Numbered from the stretch's first letter, positions 36,421 to 45,534 are shown. The stretch is 64,000 bases of DNA from Rouxiella sp. S1S-2 (GCF_009208105.1 NZ_WFKL01000002.1:62001-126000), one strand, 5' to 3'. Made by a program: numbers and translations. The notes: generated by a model from the letters alone, not told the origin.

Positions 36421-37699
36421 TCGCTTTCAAAGCCTCGGACCCGTTTTTTTTCTGCTGCAGACCGGTACCTCTCTCAGCCAGATTGCCGGGCATATCTTTC
36501 GCCTAGCTCTGGCATGGTGGTGTCTGCAGGAAACTAATTCTGCTGTTGCATTTTCATCACTGATTGCTTTTTCAGTGGCTGCGGAGGTATATCTCAAGCC
36601 ATTTCTTGCCTCACTTGGCGATCAGTTCAACAGGGTTAAATTCATATTCATCTGCCAGATAATCATTCTGGCGATAATGTCGCTGTTCTGCCTTGCCGGC
36701 GTTGGCGGGGAGTTTCATCTGGCTGCTGTAACCGTGGGTCTTATCAGTATGAGTGCGGTCATTGCAGTCAGAGAACCCACGATTATGGGGCTTATTCCGG
36801 ATCTGGTTGGAGAAGGATATGTATCCAAGGCAATTTCCCGTCGCTCAGCCATCAACTCGGTAATTATGCTGACGGGACCTGTAATTGCAGCAACACTGAT
36901 ATCTTTTGTCAGTATTGGGTTTGCACTGTTTACTGCAGCCCTTCTTCAGAGCTCGTCAGCACTGACATTTCTTCGACTTATGGGAAAAGGATCTCTGACC
37001 GCATCGGCAATCTGTGAGCATGAAAGCTGGTTCAGTAAAACGCGTGGCGGATTCATGGCTATGTATCGTGTAAAGCCAGAACTGCATATTGCTATTATTT
37101 CTGCCTTGATCAATTTCACTATGTTTCCCTTTTTTTCTGTCACGATTCCTTACTGGATCAGTACTGAACTTCATCTGAGCGCTTCTTATCTAGGGGCATA
37201 TGAATTTTCGTTTGCTCTCGGCCTGCTCACAGGCAGTCTGTACCTTAATACTCTGCTGCAGAGCTGCATTGGACGGTTTTGGAATGTTGTTACAGGGTTT
37301 CTACTCTTGGGTTGTAGTGTCATCGGTACTGTGCTGGCACCGACTATCTACCTTTCAATAGGACTCGCATTTTTTAGTGGTCTGGCATTTATTTTTATCA
37401 ATGTGAACCTGAGTACCCTACGTGCCACGGCTACTCCTGGGAACTACCGGACACGGATGAGTGCGATGGCTGCATTCCTCTCAAGCCTTGCAAATCCCTT
37501 CGGTGTCATTATTGCAGGCTGGTATATGCACTGGCTCGGAGTCATTCCTTTCGCAGTTCTGTCTGGTATAGCAGTGATCCTAGTGGCGCCCATACTGTTA
37601 TGGTCATGGCATCTTAAAAACGCCCTGTCGCTGGAAGAAGTGGAGATGCAGGGCTATTACGCAAAAACTTATCCAGACGCATTCACCGAGAGAGGTTGA
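36401..37699 (+). CDS. MFS exporter of the RiPP cluster
   Basis: A 432-residue membrane protein with about 12 helices, of the MFS_3/multidrug-exporter type (FRLALAWWCLQETNSAVAFS; LKPFLASLGDQFNRVKFIFI). It probably exports the mature peptide and gives self-protection. Several ATGs lie in frame (36401, 36410, 36413), so the start is uncertain. It overlaps the preceding gene by 20 bp and ends one base before the JmjC-type gene. Confidence 0.85.
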   Translation: MLYMMTDRFQSLGPVFFLLQTGTSLSQIAGHIFRLALAWWCLQETNSAVAFSSLIAFSVAAEVYLKPFLASLGDQFNRVKFIFICQIIILAIMSLFCLAGVGGEFHLAAVTVGLISMSAVIAVREPTIMGLIPDLVGEGYVSKAISRRSAINSVIMLTGPVIAATLISFVSIGFALFTAALLQSSSALTFLRLMGKGSLTASAICEHESWFSKTRGGFMAMYRVKPELHIAIISALINFTMFPFFSVTIPYWISTELHLSASYLGAYEFSFALGLLTGSLYLNTLLQSCIGRFWNVVTGFLLLGCSVIGTVLAPTIYLSIGLAFFSGLAFIFINVNLSTLRATATPGNYRTRMSAMAAFLSSLANPFGVIIAGWYMHWLGVIPFAVLSGIAVILVAPILLWSWHLKNALSLEEVEMQGYYAKTYPDAFTERG

Positions 37700-37700
37700 T

Positions 37701-38666
37701 ATGACTCGAACTCCAGCACCTCCGACCCTGTCGTCTCTTCTGGGGGCTGATAATTACAGGGATTTACTGTCTCATTATTCACAAAAGACTCTTTACCGAA
37801 CGCGGTTAGCCGAAACCGCTGCAGGAAGCATTTTGACCCTTGGCGATCTGCAGGACATTCTGAACACACGCCGATTGTCCTTCCCCCGTTGTCGCCTTGT
37901 CCAGGATGGAAAACCCTTAAATCCCGCAGGTTATCACGAGGAAGGGCCCACAGCTCTTGGTCAGCGCATCGTAAAAATTGCGCCCGAACGAGTTATGGAA
38001 GCGGTAAGTTCTGGTGTAACTCTGGCCATCGATTTCATCGAGGATTTATCTGCACAGGTTGGTCATCTTGCCGGTGCTATAGCCACGGAATTTCAGGAGC
38101 GAACAGGAGCTACTGCATTCTTCAGTACCGGAAGCAGCAAGGGATTTACTACTCACTGGGATAATAGTGAGACGCTGATTTTTCAGCTCAGCGGCAAAAA
38201 AAAATGGAATATATGGACACCCACGTTCAACTCTCCGGTCAGTGACAATAAACACGAATTGCCTCCCCCATTTTCGCCCCCCTCAGAAAGCCTGACACTG
38301 GAAGAAAATGACTTCCTGTACCTGCCCAGGGGCTACTGGCATGCCCCCGAGCCCTGCGGTAGCCATTCATTGCACATCTCATTTGCATTTCGGCCACGAA
38401 ACGGCATCGATTTCACCAAATATCTTCTCCAGAAATTGGGAGCAGAACTCAAATTTCGGGAGGATATTGATAAGTCTATTTCTGGTATGGCGCTTCAGGA
38501 ATACGTTGACACATTGTATGAAACGCTTGAAAAGATAATGACACCCGAAAACCTCATATCGTTTCTGACTGAAAGTAGTCATCGGAAATTTATATCCACT
38601 CCGTTTTGTATTGAACAAATGATTGATTGCGGATTAAAACATGAAACAACGCATACTGATAAATAA
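37701..38666 (+). CDS. JmjC-type 2-oxoglutarate oxygenase
   Basis: A 321-residue cupin oxygenase. The iron triad is visible as H152-W-D154 in GFTTHWDNSETLIFQLSGKK and His214 in DFLYLPRGYWHAPEP. The fold and the LPRGxxH motif resemble ribosomal oxygenases (YcfD/NO66), which hydroxylate Arg or His side chains. The His/Asn/Asp-rich precursor core makes side-chain hydroxylation a plausible job. AGAGAGGTTGAT lies before the ATG. Its 3' end overlaps the methyltransferase gene. Confidence 0.85.
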   Translation: MTRTPAPPTLSSLLGADNYRDLLSHYSQKTLYRTRLAETAAGSILTLGDLQDILNTRRLSFPRCRLVQDGKPLNPAGYHEEGPTALGQRIVKIAPERVMEAVSSGVTLAIDFIEDLSAQVGHLAGAIATEFQERTGATAFFSTGSSKGFTTHWDNSETLIFQLSGKKKWNIWTPTFNSPVSDNKHELPPPFSPPSESLTLEENDFLYLPRGYWHAPEPCGSHSLHISFAFRPRNGIDFTKYLLQKLGAELKFREDIDKSISGMALQEYVDTLYETLEKIMTPENLISFLTESSHRKFISTPFCIEQMIDCGLKHETTHTDK

Positions 38667-39441
38667 TGACAGTATAAGTGGTACTGTGCAGGCCTATAAT
38701 ACGATACACAGCAGTGTGAGTGATGGCACTCTGTTTCAGTCTTGTCTGAAACATGTCTTGGGAAAAGATTTTGTACAAAATGAGGGTCAGTTTTCTTTTG
38801 TTGGACATAATGCACTTAGATGGATAATTCAGAAGTTAAAGTTGAATAAAAATATTTGTATGGCCGCTGAAATAGGATGTGGTAGCGGTGCATTTTCAAA
38901 GTTATTATCTGACGCCTTAAACTGTTCTTTGACTGCAACAGATATAAGCCCCGTTGCAATTAACATGGCTAAAAATAATCATTTTGATAAAAAAATTAAT
39001 TTTGATGTGGCGGATTTCAACCATCTGCCTTACAACAGCAATAGCCTGGATATTCTTGTTGGTCTGGATTGCGTTCAGCACGCTAGTAACTATAATCAAC
39101 TCAGCAAAGAACTTTCAAGAGTTATGAAATCTGGTGGACGGATGGCCTTCACTAACTGGATGAAAACATATCCAGCTAGCAAGCTTGTAAAGGTCGATCC
39201 ATTATGCGTAGCATTGACTGAAAGCGGTTTTGTTATTGACGGTTTTTATAATTTTGATGAAGAATTAAAGAGACAGTTTAAATTTTATGATTTAATATAT
39301 TTAAATAGAGCATTATTCCAGAAGGTGATGGGGGAGTCTCTTTATACTTCACTTATGAATGAAGCGTGCCACCTTTATCAGTTTAATGGGACTGTTTCTC
39401 ACTATGCTTTTTCTGTTCATAAAATAATTTATCCCGTATAG
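38641..39441 (+). CDS. SAM-dependent methyltransferase
   Basis: A 266-residue class I methyltransferase with the SAM-binding motif AAEIGCGSGAFSKLL (residues 75-89), an acidic motif II (ATDISPVAIN) and motif IV LDILVGLDCVQHASN. Last gene of the cluster, overlapping the oxygenase gene by 26 bp, so it is translationally coupled. It could methylate the modified peptide (N-terminus, side-chain or carboxylate). The specific target is unknown. Beyond its stop begins a truncated Tn3 transposase. Confidence 0.88.
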   Translation: MKQRILINNDSISGTVQAYNTIHSSVSDGTLFQSCLKHVLGKDFVQNEGQFSFVGHNALRWIIQKLKLNKNICMAAEIGCGSGAFSKLLSDALNCSLTATDISPVAINMAKNNHFDKKINFDVADFNHLPYNSNSLDILVGLDCVQHASNYNQLSKELSRVMKSGGRMAFTNWMKTYPASKLVKVDPLCVALTESGFVIDGFYNFDEELKRQFKFYDLIYLNRALFQKVMGESLYTSLMNEACHLYQFNGTVSHYAFSVHKIIYPV

Positions 39442-39466
39442 GAATAAATTAAGTTTACTATTTTCG

Positions 39467-39749
39467 CCAGAAAACCGAAGCACCGGCATCAGCCAGGCGC
39501 GGCGAAAACTGGTATCCCAGCAGCCAGAAAAGGCCAAAGACAAGATCGCTGGCACCTGCTGTATCTGTCATAATTTCGGTTGGATTCAGCCCGGTCTCCT
39601 GTTCCAGAAGACCTTCCAGCACAAAGATAGAGTCCCTCAGCGTCCCCGGTATAACGATGCCATGAAAGCCGGAATACTGATCGGACACAAAGTTGTACTT
39701 TAAGTATCCCAGCTTTAGTTCCACACACTTTTTGAGATTTCCGGTTTCT
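39467..39749 (-). pseudogene. Tn3-family transposase fragment
   Basis: Encodes the end-region block NFVSDQYSGFHGIVIPGTLR, LLEQETGLNPTEIMTDTAGA and DLVFGLFWLLGYQFSPRLAD of Tn3-family TnpA. It is cut on the right by the IS3-family element and on the left at the RiPP cluster edge. So a Tn3-type transposon once lay here and may have carried or received the cluster. Confidence 0.9.
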
Positions 39750-39781
39750 TGACCTCCCCCCAATATCCGTACCAGGCTAAA

Positions 39782-40626
39782 TCAGAGATCCGGACCTTTT
39801 TGGTGATTTCGGACAAATTCTGCTGGAGTCAGGTTATTTAACGAGGAATGCGGGCGAAAATGATTATATTCCTGCCGCCAGTGTTCGATTTTCCCCTGCG
39901 CATCTTCCAGGGACAGGAACCAGTGTACGTTCAGACATTCATCCCTCAGGCTGCCATTAAATGACTCGATAAAAGCATTATCAGTAGGCTTTCCCGGGCG
40001 CGAGAAGTCCATCGTCACCTGGTTTTCATATGCCCACCGGTCCATCGATTTCGAGATAAACTCACTGCCGTTGTCTGTCTGTAGCCTTTGAGGAATACGT
40101 CCCAGAGACTGTTTTAATCGGTCCATGACAGCCACCACATCATCGCCACGCAACCCCTGGCCGACCTCGATCGCCAGACATTCCCGACTAAAATTATCCA
40201 CTATAGTTAGCGCCCTGATCCTACGCCCATAGAACAGATTATCAGCAACGAAATCCATGCTCCAGCACTGATCTACAGCGAGTACCTGAGGCTGTCCCTT
40301 CCTGTGTCTGGCGGTCACATGCCGCCGTGGACGCTTCGAACGCAGATTGAGCCCCTCAAGGCAGTAAATACGGTGTGTTTTTTACGGTTAACCAGCCAGC
40401 CTTCACGACGCAGAAGAATATGAATGCGCTCGTAGCCATAACGGATCCGTGTTTCAGCAATTTCCCGTATCCGATGAGTAATTGCCCGATCATCGCGATG
40501 GCTACGATAGTTGTATACAGTGCGACTTTGCATCATCAGCCTGCACCCTCTGCGTACGCCGATACGGTACGCCGCCAGCAGATATTCCACAGCATCGCGC
40601 TTCTGCAGCGGCCTCAGAGCTTTTTT
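39782..40626 (-). pseudogene. IS3-family OrfB transposase, frameshifted
   Basis: The DDE integrase core is complete in one frame from HVTARHRKG to the end: SMDFVADNLFYGRRIRALTI, TDNGSEFISKSMDRWA and FIESFNGSLRDECLN. The upstream HTH part (EYLLAAYRIGVRRGCRLM, IRYGYERIHILLRREGWLVN) lies in another frame. A single lost A in an A-run near 40380 explains this (RKKTHRIYCLEGLN becomes RKKHTVFTALRG). The normal A6G slippage motif for OrfAB fusion is at the orfA end near 40620. Confidence 0.85.
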
Positions 40627-40880
40627 CGGATGACATCCTGCAGCATCTCCTTGTCCAGACTCAGATCAGCCACCAGTCGCTTGAGGCGCTGATTCTCTTC
40701 CTCAAGCTGTCGAAGACGGCGTAATTCTGCGACGCCCATGCCCCCGAATCTCTTCTTCCAATTGTAAAATGTTGCCTCAGAAATCCCCATCTTTCTGCAG
40801 ACTTCCTCGACCCGAGTGCCTGTTTCAGCCTGTTTGAGTGCAAATGCAATCTGTTCTTCGGTATAACGCGTCTTTTTCAT
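40614..40880 (-). CDS. IS3-family OrfA
   Basis: An 88-residue intact OrfA: HTH domain (MKKTRYTEEQIAFALKQAET, GISEATFYNWKKRFGG) and a leucine-zipper segment (LRQLEEENQRLKRLVADLSL). It binds IS ends and normally joins OrfB by a -1 ribosomal shift. With OrfB broken, it could only act as a repressor. Confidence 0.9.
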   Translation of the reverse strand: MKKTRYTEEQIAFALKQAETGTRVEEVCRKMGISEATFYNWKKRFGGMGVAELRRLRQLEEENQRLKRLVADLSLDKEMLQDVIRKKL

Positions 40881-40959
40881 AACGAATGACCTCTTTTTGG
40901 CGGAAAAGAAGGACCGAAAACTCTACTTTACAGCGGTACTGAATGAAGGGGGAAGATCA

Positions 40960-41147
40960 CCGTGTCTAATATTGAGGCTGGGCGGAACGTAGGGTTTGAG
41001 ACAGTTGTTCGGGTTGCTATGGTTCTTGGGCGTGTTAAAGAACTGAATGAACTCTTTAAACCAAAGATAGAGAGTCTGGACGATATCCTGCGCTATGAAG
41101 AGAGCGCCAGCCGCCAACGTATAAAAAAGAAGAATCACAATGCCTAA
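40960..41147 (+). pseudogene. HipB-like antitoxin, C-terminal part
   Basis: VSNIEAGRNVGFETVVRVAM, VLGRVKELNELFKPKIESLD and DILRYEESASRQRIKKK are the second half of an Xre HTH regulator of the HipB type. The first half was removed where the IS element ends at 40959. Its last codons overlap a hipA-like start. Confidence 0.7.
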
Positions 41148-41308
41148 TGCTGTTGATGTTTATTATCAATATTGAAAATGCGCGTGAGGTAGGTGCTAAC
41201 TTTGTTGCTATAGCCAAGGATTTGTATCCGGAGCAAATAACTCCGCAAACATTAAGTATTCTTCAGCAGCGGATCAACACCAATATACTTTTGCTTGCTC
41301 GTCGCTGA
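41140..41308 (+). pseudogene. HipA-like remnant with internal deletion
   Basis: Starts MPNAVDVYYQY as HipA kinases do right behind hipB, then stops. A second in-frame piece (ENAREVGANFVAIAKDLYPE, LSILQQRINTNILLLARR) could be the far C-terminal end. The kinase core is missing. Tentative. Confidence 0.4.
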
Positions 41309-41840
41309 TTAAGGATTTTACTCGAGGCTGATTTATTTGCTAGGTACTGCATCCAGATGCCCGATCATAGAAAATGTTGTTGTCTCGGTTGGTACAAATA
41401 GGTAAATCGACTTCATCAACATTACAATAAATACTCCAGTAAACGTTGCATCTTGAAAATGGATTAGGCAGCATTCGGACAATACCTTTCGCAGCTTGAA
41501 CCTGAAGGGTTCTTAACTGTTGATTATGTTTTAAGATTGAATAACCCATTGTAAATTATTGATATATCATGGTGCGCATAATATTGATTATGTTAAATTG
41601 TATGTGTTGATTCATTAGTTCATTGCTGTCGTATTAGCTAACCTGCCAAGTTCGATGTTTCATATCTATACTTGTTTTTAGTACAAAGTAGCTGACCTGC
41701 TCCCCGATATTAGTAATGTCTTAATATGAGGACATCCCCATTTTCACTTCATAATTTTTCTTTCTAGAATCTCCTTCATAGTTAGCCTTCGTATAAAAAT
41801 CGAAATATGCATCCCATGGGATACTTTATTGTTCTGTACT
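41309..41840. other. AT-rich gap without gene
   Basis: No supported gene in about 530 bp. A minus-strand 69-codon frame at 41340-41549 has no recognised similarity. Confidence 0.45.
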
Positions 41841-42136
41841 GTGTTTATAGTATCCCAAGAGGCACATATAACTACACTTTATGATGTTGCAGAAATGCTT
41901 AAGGTAGCAAGGTCCGAAGCAGGCCTGTCGCAGGCAAACTGGCCGAAATAGCAGGGGTTTCACGTGTGACCGTTGTGCGCATGGAAACACTGGTGAAAGG
42001 TGATATGAGTGTTTCCATTCTTGTCCTCCTTTTAGAGGCAGCGGGATATGACTTACGTACAGTCAAAATGGTTCATATACGAACTCAGGATGACATTCTT
42101 TTGGAACAGCGGAATGGTCAAGCATCAAGAAGTTAG
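41841..42136 (+). pseudogene. Second HipB-like antitoxin, frameshifted
   Basis: From a GTG start: TTLYDVAEMLKVARSEAGLS, then QA, a one-base loss, and LAEIAGVSRVTVVRMETLVK followed by GDMSVSILVLLLEAAGYDLR. It is a HipB-type HTH antitoxin. The lost base lies in the run near 41935. Confidence 0.7.
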
Positions 42137-42255
42137 ATGTGCAGGTGCGAGGGAAGAAGGTGGCAACGTTATTCAGGGAACGAGATGAGTATGTACTTCA
42201 ATACTTACAGGAAACCCAGAGTAATGACTTCAAGTTATGTACGGATAGTGAGTGA
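42124..42255 (+). pseudogene. Second HipA-like remnant, N-terminus only
   Basis: Reads IKKLDVQVRGKKVATLFRER, then DEYVLQYLQETQSNDFKL. This matches the first beta-strands of HipA kinases (LDV...G..VG.L..... Y.F.Y). It stops after about 43 codons and the kinase domain is absent. Confidence 0.6.
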
Positions 42256-42317
42256 ATTTTGATCTTTACAGTTAGCATTAGCTGCTGTATTATAACTGTA
42301 AATCAAGGGGGGGGGTT

Positions 42318-42944
42318 ATGACAGCACATGCTCAACGTACTGGCACCAAACATGCTTCGAGTCTAAATACGATCCTTCATGGTCGTATTGAGAACTTAAT
42401 CAGCAAAGTAGTAGAAGAAATGGGGACTGAGTTTTCATTAGGTACTGCTTTGCAGCTTGATGATTCTGAGCTTATGCATCAAGTCTTCCTGCACTATTTA
42501 GCAGGTTCTTCTCGCGCAGATAAGCGTGAAAGAATGAAAATACAACGTCGTGCCGAAGGTGCTTTAGCATTTTATCAAATGCTTGATCGAATGGGCGGAA
42601 CACTAAGGGCTAGTGAGGTCGCTGATTTATTGGGTGTTTCAAGGCAGACCGTTAATAATTATGTCAAGTCAGGTAAGCTTTTGGCCGTGAAACCTGCGAA
42701 AGAAAATCTATTCCCGGTATTTCAGTTTAATGGGAATCAGGTACTCCCTCACTTTGAGGATATACTTAATGCATTACCTGAAAATCTTAGTCCTGTAACA
42801 AAGACCTCATTCTTTACCTCAATGGCTTTTTTTGAAGATAGTTCAAAGTCTGTTATCGAGCTTCTTAGAGAGGGGCTGGCTAATGAAAGGCAATTGAGCA
42901 ATATTCTTTCCCAGGCAAAATCGTTGGGTAAACAGGCCGGTTAA
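42318..42944 (+). CDS. HTH antitoxin-like protein paired with second RES gene
   Basis: A 208-residue protein. Residues 95-125 have a helix-turn-helix (ASEVADLLGVSRQTVNNYVK). Next come KENLFPVFQF and a C-terminal region (SVIELLREGLANERQLSNIL) comparable to the product of 9649. The proposed role is antitoxin and autoregulator. An unusually strong GGGGGGG tract precedes the ATG. The RES gene at 42973 is convergent, with only a terminator between. Confidence 0.7.
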   Translation: MTAHAQRTGTKHASSLNTILHGRIENLISKVVEEMGTEFSLGTALQLDDSELMHQVFLHYLAGSSRADKRERMKIQRRAEGALAFYQMLDRMGGTLRASEVADLLGVSRQTVNNYVKSGKLLAVKPAKENLFPVFQFNGNQVLPHFEDILNALPENLSPVTKTSFFTSMAFFEDSSKSVIELLREGLANERQLSNILSQAKSLGKQAG

Positions 42945-42971
42945 GGTGGCAGTAAAAGCTGCCACCTTTTT
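42945..42971 (+). terminator. Terminator between second HTH/RES pair
   Basis: GGTGGCAG pairs with CTGCCACC around a 6-base loop, with TTTTT directly after. It ends the plus-strand HTH transcript. Confidence 0.9.
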
Positions 42972-42972
42972 A

Positions 42973-43680
42973 TCAGTCAGGGTTGTTTGGTGTAATCTTA
43001 AAATCGAGTGTTTCTGTAATTATTTCAACTCCTTCAATATCGTTGTATCCCCACCCAGCAGGAAAACAAGCAGTATCACGGTCCTTGAATTTACTTACAG
43101 GCACCATTTCAATTGTGGCAAGAGGATTATCAGCCCCATCGTTCCACCACCAAGCCGTACATGTTCCAACGGGAAGATGTCTTGAACGGTAAGTCACACC
43201 ATCAAAACCTTTTTTCCCATTAGAAGCCCAATTCACAATCTGACGCGTTGTGGTTTGGTTATCACCTGTAACTTTATCTACTGTAATATGTAATAAAGGT
43301 AACAGGCGGTCCATGTCTACGGTCTTTGTTTCTCGGGTAGTTTCCAGTGTGCAAATATTTGCCCGTGATAGCTCATCTTCCCCAATACTGAATTTATTTG
43401 GTGTCTTTTGGTATTGACGCCCATAAGATTCAGCAATTGCAGTGACTGAATGATCTGCAGTGTAGCAAACACCGGTCCGACCTGAAGCATCATTGTAGCG
43501 CCCCATATCATCCTCTTCCCGAGGTTTACCATAATGCACCCCTGACTTTTGTGACTCGCGTTGCCAACGCGATTGTTTAGTCATCGGGCCACGGATGCAT
43601 ACAGGAATACGACCTTTGCCATGAAGAGCGTTTAGCTGTTCATCCAAATGCCCTCCTTCTTCATTGTTGTAGTAAGCCAC
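42973..43680 (-). CDS. RES-domain toxin, larger variant
   Basis: A 235-residue protein. RES-like signs: GRYNDASGRTGVCYTADHSV (residues 60-79) with Arg and Tyr, then TAIAESYGR with the Glu, and QIVNWASNGKKGFDGVTYRS in the C-terminal half. Probably an NAD+-consuming growth-arrest toxin, neutralised by the convergent HTH protein. The N-terminal 55 residues (Lys/Arg-rich, VCIRGPMTKQSRWQRESQKS) are extra relative to the 10330 toxin. Confidence 0.7.
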   Translation of the reverse strand: MAYYNNEEGGHLDEQLNALHGKGRIPVCIRGPMTKQSRWQRESQKSGVHYGKPREEDDMGRYNDASGRTGVCYTADHSVTAIAESYGRQYQKTPNKFSIGEDELSRANICTLETTRETKTVDMDRLLPLLHITVDKVTGDNQTTTRQIVNWASNGKKGFDGVTYRSRHLPVGTCTAWWWNDGADNPLATIEMVPVSKFKDRDTACFPAGWGYNDIEGVEIITETLDFKITPNNPD

Positions 43681-44314
43681 TCAACACCTCTTTTATTAAA
43701 AACATTTATCATATGAACACCGATATGGTTGTCATGATAGAGAGTCCAGACCGTGCTTGCCCAGCCTGATATATGCCTAAAAGGCTGAAATATAATATGA
43801 TAAACTGAGGCTTCTTCCCTACAAATATTGCAGGATTGGTATGTTTATTGTACGTAACATGTTAATTAATTTAATTAGTGCGATATGGTTCCCATTAATA
43901 ATTACATACTACAGTATGAACATGTTCATATGGATTATACGAATAACACCATGAATTAGCTTTTGTTGAGCAACATATCATTAATGCACTATGCAAAACT
44001 AAAGCTGGTAGTTTACTCAATAGCTTTGCTCGTAGGCATTCTATCTCTAATACCACGTTTTACAGCTGGCAATAGGATTATGTAGATATAAAGATATTAG
44101 ATGCTGAGTAATTGAAGTTGATAAAGTATTATGGGATTTGTTCAATATGCGAGCTAAAAATGCACTATGGCTGGTTTAAAATATAAACTTTGACGTTTGA
44201 TTTTAATTATTAAAACTGTATTTTATAATGGTTAGCCTTGGTGGGTTGAAATATTTTTTTAAACATGATTTAGCTTTTTGGAATTGTTTACGAGTGGTTA
44301 ATCTACTAGAGCAA
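43681..44314. other. AT-rich gap without gene
   Basis: No supported gene in about 630 bp. The right side near 43690-43740 should hold the RES promoter. Confidence 0.45.
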
Positions 44315-45361
44315 TTAAATTTTTCTACCTTTTCCCATATTATGCTCCATTAAATCCACCATAGCGCCTTTATGTGCCTCCACGTTTCTAAGATAGCGCA
44401 TCAGTGTTTCTGGTTTTTTCCAGGTTCCTTCCTGCATTATTTGTGCTACTGCATATCCATTTTTGGCCATGTCCTGAGCTGCACCTACACGCGCACTGTG
44501 ACCGGTCCAACCGCTATATCGCCCTTTATTGGCTTTGGAATAGAGTGAAGAACCGGCCGTTTTCCATGCTTGAGCAAAAATGGTCTCAATCGCGGGTGTG
44601 CTTATTGGGTTTACGGAAATGACAGTGGCCTGATTAGAGCGATGCACTGGGCAGAATAAAAATGCTTCTGATTCTGCCTGTAATCCGGCCATATTTATCC
44701 ACTCTGTTAGGCGCCGGCTTGATGCAGCACTCAATGCTTTGACGAGTCCACCGGTCTGCACCACTGTTTTTGTCCAGGACACGTTAAGAATAATACGTCC
44801 ATCTTCGGCACGGGATATGTCTGACACGCGTAAACGCGCCAACTCGCTGATGCGCAGCAGCGTACTGTACGCCACATGTAGAAAAGCCAGGTTTCGAACA
44901 TCACGAAGTTGTATTGAATCTGACCATGTCTGATCCAGGACGAGCAAATCTGTTAGGCAAAATGGCAGTGCTTGTCCCGTACGCTCGCCTGCGACCACTG
45001 CTGACCTGTTAATTTTACGCAAGGTACGAAAAACAAGCGGTGAGGCATTAGGAGGAATAATTCCAGCGTGACGGTGTAACATTGAAATGAGAGAGGCGTG
45101 TGTTGCAATGGTGGTCGACGCACGGCCGCTTGCCTGCAAAAACGACAAGTAATCGCGCAAATCCGCAGATGACATGGGTAAAAAGCTTCGGGCATGTTCT
45201 TGCGACCAGCGCGCAGAGATCCGCATCACGCTAAGCAGTTGTCGCCAAGTGTTAGGTGAAAAGGCGTCCTTGTCTTGAACAAACTCGCGCAACCTCGCTG
45301 AAAGATCGGGTTGCAGCGCATTTATCATCGGAAATTCGCCAGACGTCGAAGGTATCGTCAT
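44315..45361 (-). CDS. Cre-like tyrosine recombinase
   Basis: A 348-residue tyrosine recombinase very similar in layout to phage/plasmid P1 Cre (343 aa). Core-binding domain: AFSPNTWRQLLSVMRISARW and LRDYLSFLQASGRASTTIAT. Catalytic residues: Arg170 (TLLRISELARLRVSDIS), Lys198, His288 and Arg291 (GWTGHSARVGAAQDMAK), Trp314, Tyr323 (ETLMRYLRN). It should resolve plasmid multimers at a lox-type site; one lies 174 bp upstream. A recombinase of integrative elements is the alternative. Confidence 0.9.
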   Translation of the reverse strand: MTIPSTSGEFPMINALQPDLSARLREFVQDKDAFSPNTWRQLLSVMRISARWSQEHARSFLPMSSADLRDYLSFLQASGRASTTIATHASLISMLHRHAGIIPPNASPLVFRTLRKINRSAVVAGERTGQALPFCLTDLLVLDQTWSDSIQLRDVRNLAFLHVAYSTLLRISELARLRVSDISRAEDGRIILNVSWTKTVVQTGGLVKALSAASSRRLTEWINMAGLQAESEAFLFCPVHRSNQATVISVNPISTPAIETIFAQAWKTAGSSLYSKANKGRYSGWTGHSARVGAAQDMAKNGYAVAQIMQEGTWKKPETLMRYLRNVEAHKGAMVDLMEHNMGKGRKI

Positions 45362-45482
45362 TTTTCGCTCACTATTTACCCGAAAAACCTTGAGGTTGCG
45401 CTACGTAAAATCTGTAACTTCATGTGGGGATTAGTGCTGTAGAAATGACACAGCGCTGTCAAAATCAAACACTCTATTCCAT

Positions 45483-45498
45483 GGATCGCGTGCGATCC
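45483..45498. promoter_or_regulatory. GGATCGC palindrome with two Dam sites
   Basis: GGATCGC GT GCGATCC is a perfect 7-2-7 palindrome in the promoter region of the Cre-like gene, containing two GATC sites. Dam methylation could affect expression, as reported for the P1 cre promoter. This is an inference. Confidence 0.5.
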
Positions 45499-45534
45499 CC
45501 TGCGACGATTTTACCTCAAGCGCCCTATGATATC

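Larger units (their letters stand above)
39750..40959 (-). mobile_element. IS3-family insertion sequence (IS407-like)
   Basis: A 1.21-kb element with imperfect terminal repeats: TGACCTCCCCCCAATATCC at the left, and TGATCTTCCCCCTTCATTC read inward from the right. It has the two-ORF IS3 layout on the minus strand. It interrupts a Tn3 transposase fragment on one side and a hipB-like gene on the other, with no matching target duplication (TTCT against CCGT), so an IS-mediated deletion or rearrangement probably joined unrelated sequences. Confidence 0.85.
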
